NCBI RefSeq assembly: GCF_017873395.1
Contig: NZ_JAGGKC010000004.1
Span: forward strand, 62,001-126,000
DNA from: Youngiibacter multivorans
GTDB taxonomy: Bacteria > Bacillota > Clostridia > Clostridiales > Clostridiaceae
Direction: 5' to 3'
DNA length: 64,000 nt
Each line of letters begins with the position of its first letter. Positions within the stretch are counted from its first letter, which is position 1. Of the stretch, positions 8,585 to 15,578 are shown in pieces. Both the position numbers and the translations under genes were made by a program. The notes below the pieces were generated by a model. That model saw nothing but the letters and a program-made list of their open reading frames with translations. It was not told where the DNA came from and made no database searches.

Positions 8585-10456
8585 ATGAATTCAATGGTCG
8601 GGATTATTGTTCCCAATAAAGAGACTAATGACAGGGTGCTGAGAATACTCAAGGATGAGATCCTTAAGAACAATCTTATTGTAAGCATGCTGACAGAGGA
8701 CGATGTGGTGCTGCAGGCGAAGGCGCTGATAAAGAGAGGTGCTTCAGCCATCATAGCTCGAGGTGGCACATACCTCGACATCATGAGGGCGAATCTGCCT
8801 GTGCCGGTCATTGAACTGGCTTTCCTTGCACAGGATATCCTATATTCGATAAACAAGGCGAACAGGGCGGGAAAAGATATCGCCGTAGTGGTGCAGGAAC
8901 GGATAATATTTGAGCCGGAAATGTGGAGGAACCTTTTCGACGTTGATATCCAGGTCTACAGATATTCAAAAATTGAAAATATAGACAATGTGCTTAAAAT
9001 ATTGATAGAGAGCAATGAGGACAGATTAGTCATCGGAGGTGCGCTAACATATTCAAAGGCAATCAGGGCAGGAATGCAAAGCCTGAATATCGAAAACAGC
9101 GATGAGACAATCATCCGGACGTACAAGCAGGCTCAGGAAATCCTAAACCAGATATATGACAACACGAGACACTCACAGATGCTGTCGACAGTCCTGAACA
9201 ATGTCAATGAAGGTATACTGGTCATAAGCAATGATGGGATCATAGAACATTTTAACAACAAGCTGGTGAAATTCTTCAACAAGCTTGACAGCAGCTTTGT
9301 CAACAAGAAGATAGGTGACGTCCTTCCGGTAGTTTCATCTGCTTTGGGAGATTTCACTAAAGCTCAGACAACCAACAAGATAATCAGGAGCGGGAAGCTC
9401 GTCCTCAATGTCAATACAGTCCCTATCCAGGTTGGTGGAGAACTGATGGGGATCGTATGCACGATCCAGGACCTGACCGAGATCCAGAAGCTTGAGGAAA
9501 GTTTGAGGCGAAAGCTCAACCCCAAGGGACTCAGCTCAAAATACACCTTCGACAACATCTTTACGAAGAACCGGAAGATGAATGAGGTTATTGAAAGGGC
9601 AAAGAAATACTCGAAGGCAGACAGCACCATATTGATCTATGGCGAGAGCGGTACTGGTAAAGAGATATTTGCACAGAGCATCCACAGCAACAGTGGAAGG
9701 CGTGATGCCCCATTCGTTGCAGTAAACTGCGGAGCGCTTAACAAGAACCTTATCGAGAGCGAACTGTTCGGCTACGTGGAGGGTGCTTTCACAGGAGCTG
9801 TAAAAGGCGGCAAGCAGGGACTGTTTGAAATGGCGCACAAAGGAACAATTTTCCTGGATGAGATAAACAGCCTGCCGATTGAAGTCCAGTCAAGCTTCCT
9901 GAGAGTAATCGAGGAGAAGGAGGTGATGAGGGTCGGTTCTGATTATGTGATTCCACTTGATGTGAGGATCATCGTAGCAAGCAACGAGAACCTCATACAG
10001 CTCGTCGAACAGGGAGATTTCAGAAGAGACCTTTTCTATCGCCTTAATGTGCTTGAAATCAAGATACCGCCTCTGAAGGACAGGAAAGATGACATCGTGC
10101 CTCTTTTCAGGATGTTCCTGAAGGAGTTTGGCGCAGAACAACTTGATGTCTCTGATGAGCTTAATAAAAGGCTGAGCAGCTATTCATGGAAAGGAAACAT
10201 CAGAGAGCTTAAGAATGTGGCAGAGAGGTATGCATTGTTGGGCGAACAAATGAGCTTTGAATTCCTGGTTTCAGGGCAGAGCGACAGTGTAATAATTACC
10301 GATGACTACAAGATCGACCTCAAGGACCTTAACAGGAAAGTGGAGGAGCTTGTCATAGAATCTCTGGAAGTTAAAGGCCTGTCAAAAAATGAGATCTCCA
10401 ATATTTTGGGGATAAGCAGAACTGCGTTGTGGAAGAAAACCAATACTAAGCCGTAG
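8585..10456 (+). CDS. PrpR-type sigma-54-dependent transcriptional activator
   Basis: A 623-residue enhancer-binding protein. An N-terminal PrpR-N-like sensor domain (about 1-180, with IIARGGTYLDIM) is followed by a PAS domain (about 195-310), a sigma-54 AAA+ domain (about 320-545) with Walker A GESGTGKE and the intact sigma-54 contact loop GAFTGA, and a C-terminal Fis-type helix-turn-helix (LSKNEISNILGISRTALWK). PrpR-N domains sense small organic acids or their CoA-linked metabolites. Four sigma-54 promoters stand directly upstream, three with a shared 16-bp site, so it is the obvious regulator of the transporter/lyase/oxidoreductase/CoA-transferase set. Start ATG follows GAGGTG. Confidence 0.92.
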   Translation: MNSMVGIIVPNKETNDRVLRILKDEILKNNLIVSMLTEDDVVLQAKALIKRGASAIIARGGTYLDIMRANLPVPVIELAFLAQDILYSINKANRAGKDIAVVVQERIIFEPEMWRNLFDVDIQVYRYSKIENIDNVLKILIESNEDRLVIGGALTYSKAIRAGMQSLNIENSDETIIRTYKQAQEILNQIYDNTRHSQMLSTVLNNVNEGILVISNDGIIEHFNNKLVKFFNKLDSSFVNKKIGDVLPVVSSALGDFTKAQTTNKIIRSGKLVLNVNTVPIQVGGELMGIVCTIQDLTEIQKLEESLRRKLNPKGLSSKYTFDNIFTKNRKMNEVIERAKKYSKADSTILIYGESGTGKEIFAQSIHSNSGRRDAPFVAVNCGALNKNLIESELFGYVEGAFTGAVKGGKQGLFEMAHKGTIFLDEINSLPIEVQSSFLRVIEEKEVMRVGSDYVIPLDVRIIVASNENLIQLVEQGDFRRDLFYRLNVLEIKIPPLKDRKDDIVPLFRMFLKEFGAEQLDVSDELNKRLSSYSWKGNIRELKNVAERYALLGEQMSFEFLVSGQSDSVIITDDYKIDLKDLNRKVEELVIESLEVKGLSKNEISNILGISRTALWKKTNTKP

Positions 10457-10512
10457 TAACAGCAGTTTTCAATTTTGGCGCATATGATTTATTTGTTGGG
10501 AGTGTTTGGAGT

Positions 10513-11889
10513 ATGGCATTGAAACATAAGACAAGGAATATTGGATTGACTGTCATGCTGACCGGCACATTCATATCTTCGCTGAGCATAAGCCTGCTGT
10601 CTTCAGCGCTGCCAAGCATCATGAGGGAATTTTCAGTAAGTGCCACAATAGGCCAGTGGCTTTCTACGGTCTATATTCTGGTCCTTGGTATTGTAACTGC
10701 AACATCAGCGTTCCTGATCAACAGGTTCAATTCAAAACACCTTTTTGTATCAGGCATGCTGCTGTTTTTAGCAGGCTGTACAATTTCAATATTCGCTCCA
10801 AATTTTACTGTTCTGATCCTGTCAAGGGTCATTCAGGCCTGTGGAGCTGGGATCCTCATGCCAGTGACTCAGGTAGTGATCCTGAAGACTTATCCGGTTT
10901 CGCAGCATGGGAAAGCCATGGGGATAATTGGGCTTGTTATAGGGGTTGCTCCCGCTGTGGGTCCCACTTTGTCCGGACTGATCGTAGACATGAGCGGCTG
11001 GAAAAGCATTTTCTACCTGTTGGCCGCTATTTCAGTCATAGTAGTCATCCTTTCAGTGATCCTGCTGACAGGGATAGACGGGAAGCGTGGCGGAAGCATC
11101 GAAATGACCTCTTTGGTCTTGTATGGCATCGGCTTCTGCAGCCTTATGATCGGAGTCACGAACCGGGAAAGGTATGGATGGACCAGCCTCAGTACATTGG
11201 GTCCGCTGGCAGCGGGCATCGTCTGCCTTTACCTCTTTGCTGTACGCCAGTTCAGGGTTCCCCTGCCGCTGCTGCAGCTTCGTATACTGAAGGACCGGGG
11301 CTTTGCGGTCTCATCGATCCTAATAATGATCACATACATATCCATGATGTCAGGAACCATGAGGGTCCCCATATATATACAGTCAGTAAGGGGCTTGTCT
11401 GCCCTGACCTCAGGCACTTTACTCCTGCCGGGCTCCGCGCTGCTTGTTGTTTTCAATCCAATAACCGGGTACCTTTATGACAGGTTCGGAGCAAGGCTTA
11501 TTTCAATTTTCGGTATGATTTTTTTGGGAGCCGGTTCCGGGGCATTCGCCCTGGCTGGGATTGAAACCCCGCTTTTGATCATTACTGCGATGTATGCGAT
11601 GAGGATGGTAGGAATCGCATTCCTCCTGATGCCTTTGTCAGCATACGGCTTAAGGAACCTTAACGGTGAACAGATGGCCCATGGCAATGCAATAGTCAAC
11701 TCGCTTCGCCAGATGGCAGGAGCCTTGGGCTCCTCAATCCTTGTTGCGTTCATGGGAGCTGCTTCAGCTACCGAGGCAGTGACGGACATACATGGGATAA
11801 ACGTTTCATTCGCAATCGAGGCTGGCCTGGTTATGCTTGGATTACTGATCACCCTGATTTTCATTCGCAATGAACGTCAAATAGCATAG
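10513..11889 (+). CDS. MFS drug/metabolite exporter, DHA2-like
   Basis: A 458-residue major facilitator with about 14 predicted membrane spans, in the size range of DHA2/EmrB-type proton antiporters. The MFS motif C-like stretch GLVIGVAPAVGPTLSGLI lies near residue 140, and the PSIMREFSVSATIGQWLSTVYIL N-terminal pattern is typical for this subfamily. It follows the activator gene by 56 bases, with a GGGAGTG site, but shares no clear function with it. Substrate unknown. Confidence 0.85.
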   Translation: MALKHKTRNIGLTVMLTGTFISSLSISLLSSALPSIMREFSVSATIGQWLSTVYILVLGIVTATSAFLINRFNSKHLFVSGMLLFLAGCTISIFAPNFTVLILSRVIQACGAGILMPVTQVVILKTYPVSQHGKAMGIIGLVIGVAPAVGPTLSGLIVDMSGWKSIFYLLAAISVIVVILSVILLTGIDGKRGGSIEMTSLVLYGIGFCSLMIGVTNRERYGWTSLSTLGPLAAGIVCLYLFAVRQFRVPLPLLQLRILKDRGFAVSSILIMITYISMMSGTMRVPIYIQSVRGLSALTSGTLLLPGSALLVVFNPITGYLYDRFGARLISIFGMIFLGAGSGAFALAGIETPLLIITAMYAMRMVGIAFLLMPLSAYGLRNLNGEQMAHGNAIVNSLRQMAGALGSSILVAFMGAASATEAVTDIHGINVSFAIEAGLVMLGLLITLIFIRNERQIA

Positions 11890-11981
11890 CTGCAAGTAAC
11901 TGATGATTGTGCATATGCGAAACTGTCTATGGCCGCAGACTAGAGTAAAAGTACAAAAGAGAATTATGGTAGTTACAAGTA

Positions 11982-12018
11982 ACACCCTCAAATCGCTTAT
12001 GTGACTTGAGGGTGTTTT
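11982..12018. terminator. Bidirectional terminator between convergent genes
   Basis: ACACCCTCAA / TTGAGGGTGT perfect 10-bp stem with a T-run on the + side. It separates the MFS gene from the MDR gene on the other strand. Confidence 0.85.
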
Positions 12019-12025
12019 CCAATGG

Positions 12026-12937
12026 TCATGATTGTATTTTCAGCACCACATTTCCTTTCTTATGACCTTGATCAACGTAGGCATGTGCTTCAGCTGTACT
12101 TTCAAGGGAATAGACCCTGTCAATGACTGACTTCAGCTTTCCTTGCTCAAACCACGCTCTGATCTGGTCAAGCTGTGATTTTGATTCCTTTGCGACTGAA
12201 GCCCCACCGACCGTTATGAAGCTGCCTCCAGGCTTAAGTGCCAGTTTAGCTTTTGACTTGCTGGTCTTTCCGACTGCATCGAATATGATGTCGTAGCTGA
12301 TGCCTTTCTTGGTATAATCATCATTCCTGTAGTCAATGAAGTCACAGACACCAAGTCCTCTTACAAGTTCTTCGTTAGCACCGCTGGCGGCACCTGTGAC
12401 CTTTAATCCAAGAGCAGAACCGATTTGTACAGCTGCTGTGCCTACAGCGCCTGATGCTCCATAGACGAGGAGCTTCTGACCAGCTTCAGGATTTACTTTG
12501 TCCAGGAAGGAGAGGGCTGTGGTACCACCAAAGAGAAGTGAAGCTGCTTCCTCGAAGCTTGCATTTTCTGGCATAGGTGCGACCACTCCATCTGCCTTGA
12601 CAGCAACAAATTCACCATGACAGCCGTAGCTTACTCCGGATGTGCAGCCATAGACGCGGTCGCCTTTCCTGAACTTGTCTGTGTTTGCTTCTTCCACAGT
12701 TCCTGCAAAAACTGTTCCGAGAATAGGCTGTCTTGGTGACTTCCAGCCCAGAACAAGGCGCATTGCAAGCTTCATGGGACCTGCAACATCAAGTCCACGT
12801 GTCCGGGTATCAGCTGTATTGACTGCACTGGCCATGACTCGGACAAGAAGCTCTCCATCCTTAGGTATAGGTTTCCGAACATCTGCTATCTTAAGGACTT
12901 CCGGACCACCGTATCTGGTACAAATTACTGCCTTCAT
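12026..12937 (-). CDS. MDR-superfamily NAD(P)-dependent oxidoreductase (quinone-reductase type)
   Basis: A 303-residue medium-chain dehydrogenase/reductase without the catalytic zinc-binding Cys pattern of alcohol dehydrogenases. The N-terminal GPEVLKIADVRKP pattern and the cofactor loop YGASGAVGTAAVQ near residue 150 fit the zeta-crystallin/quinone oxidoreductase group. An AAGGGG site precedes the ATG. It overlaps the small frame upstream by four bases. Substrate unknown. Confidence 0.87.
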   Translation of the reverse strand: MKAVICTRYGGPEVLKIADVRKPIPKDGELLVRVMASAVNTADTRTRGLDVAGPMKLAMRLVLGWKSPRQPILGTVFAGTVEEANTDKFRKGDRVYGCTSGVSYGCHGEFVAVKADGVVAPMPENASFEEAASLLFGGTTALSFLDKVNPEAGQKLLVYGASGAVGTAAVQIGSALGLKVTGAASGANEELVRGLGVCDFIDYRNDDYTKKGISYDIIFDAVGKTSKSKAKLALKPGGSFITVGGASVAKESKSQLDQIRAWFEQGKLKSVIDRVYSLESTAEAHAYVDQGHKKGNVVLKIQS

Positions 12938-13137
12938 TTTAATTCCCCTTTAATTTCAATTTTGCTGCCACCTAACGGAACGACATAAACTCCATCGTTT
13001 CTCAGGTTGCTGAATTCTGTACCTGTCAGTACCATAAGGAATGATGGTGCCTTCATGCGGTTTGTATCTATCTTATCCTTAAAGAAAAGCAGGTTTTCTA
13101 AATCATATTCAATATAACGACCACCCTTAACTTTCAT
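12934..13137 (-). pseudogene. Small ORF, likely C-terminal remnant of a DUF4143-type AAA ATPase
   Basis: A 67-residue frame ending four bases inside the MDR gene. The stretch KAPSFLMVLTGTEFSNL followed by DGVYVVPLG looks like the C-terminal tail of ATP-binding proteins with a DUF4143 domain, which commonly end this way. There is no ATPase domain, the in-frame sequence upstream runs into a TAA after about 14 codons, and no good ribosome site is seen. A truncated leftover is more likely than a functional small protein; the family match is from memory of the pattern. Confidence 0.5.
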
Positions 13138-13155
13138 ATCAGCAATTCCAGGTGA

Positions 13156-13287
13156 TTTGGATTGAATTTGTTAGGTGACTTGGATTTTGATATTTCCGAA
13201 AACGACCATCCTAGGCTCTTTAAACTGTCTGGTATTTGTGAGCCTGAAAATTACGTAGGAAAGATCTTCGAAAACAATGAAATATGA
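13156..13287 (+). pseudogene. Orphan coding-like fragment on the + strand
   Basis: A + frame of 43 codons between two minus-strand genes. It begins directly after a TGA and has no ATG; TTG at 13162 is the only early start. The sequence (LGDLDFDISENDHPRLF and so on, ending in KIFENNEI) reads like real protein rather than chance translation. I do not recognise the family. It is probably the tail of a decayed gene. Confidence 0.3.
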
Positions 13288-13300
13288 GCTCCAATATATG

Positions 13301-13651
13301 TCAGGGCTTTATGTATGAATATCCTTCTTCTTGCTTAATTGCAATCTCAACTACTCCTGAGGGAACGACTTTGATAAATGATGGCAAATTTCCCTGATCA
13401 ATTTTATGTGCCTTCAGTGCATTGCTGCAAGCGGCAATAATGACACCATGGTCGGATACTATCTTCAATTTCCCATCAAAGGAATTCACTGATGGTGAAA
13501 TATTCGAAAGCTCTACGACAGCTTCACCATTGGCGACAATTTCTATAGTAAAGGGTATATTCTCTGACTTGCCGTATTCAAGCATATTCTTGACGTTTGT
13601 GACTGTCATGTTCCAGTTGGCTGATTGGTCTATGTGAAATAGTACGTTCAT
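13301..13651 (-). CDS. DsrE-family protein
   Basis: A 116-residue protein of the DsrE/DsrF-like alpha/beta fold. The pattern MNVLFHIDQSANWNMTVTNVKNML at the start and the VIIAACSNALKAHK segment, with a single Cys near residue 75, match small DsrE-like proteins. Relatives act in sulfur relay or are uncharacterised. The ATG follows GGGAGGA. It stands alone, upstream of an inverted repeat at 13795-13830 that might belong to its control region. Confidence 0.8.
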   Translation of the reverse strand: MNVLFHIDQSANWNMTVTNVKNMLEYGKSENIPFTIEIVANGEAVVELSNISPSVNSFDGKLKIVSDHGVIIAACSNALKAHKIDQGNLPSFIKVVPSGVVEIAIKQEEGYSYIKP

Positions 13652-14011
13652 CTTTAATTATCCTCCCAGATTCAATTTTAATGCGAAACCAAAGTATTGG
13701 TTAATAACCACATACACTTGCCATTATAGATATAGAATATGACCAGGATGTTATGGATTATTGGATATATAGTTACATTTCTTAGTTTCCTCTTCAGATA
13801 TGATGTAAATTCTTATATGCATCATATCTGCTCGTGATTTGTAGAAAGTTATTTACGTAAATAATAGTCATGTTCTGTTCGATGGATTTAGCCTGCGGCT
13901 GCATTTTGCAGGATTTCAAGGGGATACATTCTTGTATTAAAGATTTGAATTGTACTTGCAGACACATCGCGATATAGTAGCATTAAGACGGAAAAAGGGG
14001 GCTGAATTATC
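13652..14011. other. Divergent intergenic region with an inverted repeat
   Basis: AT-rich control region between the DsrE gene (minus) and the NADAR gene (plus). Apart from the 11-bp inverted repeat at 13795-13830 nothing specific is seen. Confidence 0.5.
13795..13830. repeat. Inverted repeat, 11-bp arms
   Basis: CAGATATGATG (13795-13805) and CATCATATCTG (13820-13830) are perfect inverse copies separated by 14 bases. There is no T-run, so an operator or RNA hairpin is likelier than a terminator. Confidence 0.65.
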
Positions 14012-14881
14012 ATGGCAGGAATGAGTTCAATTGATGAGAAGCTTATGTCGCTGACCCAGGAGCAGATAGATTCTCTTCATGGAATATATCGCGTAAGCAA
14101 TGACGAGGCCACAAGAATCAGAACAGTAGTAAAAAGGGAAGATGCACCAATGTGGGTGGTGCTTGAGGATGAGACGATAGCAGGTAAAATACAAGGGTGT
14201 CTGTTTCCAATAAAATGTATACTCGACCAGGTCCGCTGGGACAGCTCCTTAAGATCGGTAATGAGCAACAATATGGGTGGTGGAATACCTTATCCAATAT
14301 GCAAGGAAATCATTGATATCATGGCCGAAGAGGACAAGGTAAATCCACTTACCGAACAGGACATCTTCGTTCATGAAGAGAAAAGGAGGAGGGGACCTGA
14401 ATTCACTTTCTTCTATCTTGCAGACAAGGAAAATGGGTATCTCAGCAACTGGTACATATCTTATTTTGAGGTTGAAGGTGTAGTATTTTCTTCCACGGAA
14501 CAGTACCTCATGAACTATAAGGCAAAGCTGTTCCAGGATTCCAAGGTTGCAAATGATATTATGGGGACCGATGATCTTGGGACTGTTAAGAAACTTGGGA
14601 GACAAGTTAAGAGGTATGATGAAGGAATCTGGAGTATATGCCGTCAGCTTGTGCTGGAAGAAGGGCTTCGGGCTAAGTTCAGCCAGAATGAGGATCTAAG
14701 GCAGAAGCTTCTAGCTACAGGTGATACCATCCTGGCGGAATGCTCGAAGAAGGACAAAATTTGGGCGATAGGAATGGATATTGATGACCCTGGAAGATTT
14801 GAAATGGCTTCCTGGGATGGAGAGAGCCTTCTTGGAAGGTCACTTATGAAGATAAGAAAAGAACTAAGATGTGCTAGATGA
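14012..14881 (+). CDS. NADAR-domain protein with extra N-terminal region
   Basis: A 289-residue protein whose C-terminal half (from about residue 130) is a NADAR (YbiA/DUF1768) domain: FYLADKENGYLSNWY, STEQYLMNYKAKLF, and a final WAIGMD...W-GESLLGRSLMKIR block are family motifs. NADAR enzymes are N-glycosidases acting on riboflavin-pathway intermediates or ADP-ribosylated molecules. The first 130 residues are not part of the usual domain and I do not recognise them. The same reading frame continues past the TGA for 45 more sense codons (14882-15019). ATG follows AAAAAGGGGG. Confidence 0.82.
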   Translation: MAGMSSIDEKLMSLTQEQIDSLHGIYRVSNDEATRIRTVVKREDAPMWVVLEDETIAGKIQGCLFPIKCILDQVRWDSSLRSVMSNNMGGGIPYPICKEIIDIMAEEDKVNPLTEQDIFVHEEKRRRGPEFTFFYLADKENGYLSNWYISYFEVEGVVFSSTEQYLMNYKAKLFQDSKVANDIMGTDDLGTVKKLGRQVKRYDEGIWSICRQLVLEEGLRAKFSQNEDLRQKLLATGDTILAECSKKDKIWAIGMDIDDPGRFEMASWDGESLLGRSLMKIRKELRCAR

Positions 14882-15019
14882 TTCAAACCAGGGAAAGTGG
14901 TTTTCACTTTCATTGAATATCTTCACCTGATATCTGAAATGCTCATAAGGAAGCTTGGCCAGCAGAGTGACATCGAGCTCAGCCGGGATGCGGCTGAGGC
15001 TGTCGAACTGTCGGTATGA
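14882..15019 (+). other. In-frame coding-like extension after the NADAR stop
   Basis: After the TGA at 14879-14881 the same frame is open for 45 codons to a TGA at 15017. It contains a helix-like stretch around IEYLHLISEMLIRKLGQQ and ends in AAEAVELSV. It looks like protein. It may be the lost end of a longer ancestral gene, a stop-codon readthrough extension, or a tiny ORF starting at ATG 14939. A CTCAGCCG/CGGCTGAG hairpin (14978-14998) lies inside. A second stem, GAGGC-CCTTTA / TAAAGG-GCCTC, follows near 15026-15065 and could end transcription. Confidence 0.35.
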
Positions 15020-15166
15020 TTATAAAGAGGCACCTTTAATCCGAAATTCCGGAATAAAGGCGCCTCTTCACTTTGGCAGGAAAATATTTAATCGTTTGCC
15101 AAAATCCGTTATTTTTATGGTGAGCAGCCATATTATGGTACCAATCCGATAATATACCTTTTACAA

Positions 15167-15184
15167 ATTTGATGTACGTCAAAT
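15167..15184. promoter_or_regulatory. FNR/Crp-type palindrome of the metal-ATPase operon
   Basis: ATTTGATGTACGTCAAAT. The core TTGAT-GTAC-GTCAA matches the FNR consensus TTGAT-N4-ATCAA at nine of ten positions. A TATAAT (15205-15210) follows; the expected start near 15217 places the palindrome centre at about -41.5, the class II activator position, and there is no good -35 box. Confidence 0.62.
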
Positions 15185-15204
15185 TAAATATATTGAACTA
15201 GGCC

Positions 15205-15210
15205 TATAAT
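15205..15210 (+). promoter_or_regulatory. -10 box of the metal-ATPase operon
   Basis: Perfect TATAAT 34 bp before the first start codon of the operon, without a recognisable -35 hexamer. Confidence 0.6.
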
Positions 15211-15243
15211 GTAATTAACACAAACGAGAAAGAAGGGGAAAAC

Positions 15244-15546
15244 ATGTCAAAGTATTTAACATTCCATGAAGCATGGGCAGTTAATCTGAAGAAACTTGAG
15301 CTTTACGTTCCGGTAGTGGCAAGGGTACATGGGGGTCATCATCCGGAATTTCATGAGGTCCGAAAGCTTTATGATGAAATCATTAAGAAAACCAAGGAAG
15401 CAGGATCAAATAGGCCTGAGCTAAGCGTGGAATTTGCCAGTCTGCGTGAAATCACGGACAACTATACGGTACCAGGAGATGTTTGCGAAAGTTATGAGGC
15501 CGTCTACAATATGCTTTCAGAGCTTGACGAGGCATATAACGGTTAA
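15244..15546 (+). CDS. Small His-containing protein of the metal-ATPase operon
   Basis: A 100-residue soluble protein, first gene of the operon with the P-type ATPase and HMA protein. The segment ARVHGGHHPEFHEVRKLYDEI resembles the metal-binding helix of hemerythrin-like domains in iron-sulfur repair (RIC/ScdA) proteins, but only one such helix is present. A role in metal or redox sensing or delivery is possible. Start ATG follows AAGAAGGGG. Confidence 0.65.
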   Translation: MSKYLTFHEAWAVNLKKLELYVPVVARVHGGHHPEFHEVRKLYDEIIKKTKEAGSNRPELSVEFASLREITDNYTVPGDVCESYEAVYNMLSELDEAYNG

Positions 15547-15578
15547 GGATGAGCTAAAAAAGGAGGAGGTGAGTTCAA

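Noticed and set aside
10656..11480. 274-codon frame within the MFS gene
   Set aside because: A different frame of a clear membrane-transporter gene; translation is not membrane-like and has no motif.
14955..15152. 65-codon plus-strand frame after the NADAR gene
   Set aside because: It overlaps two hairpins and a better coding-like frame; no ribosome site.
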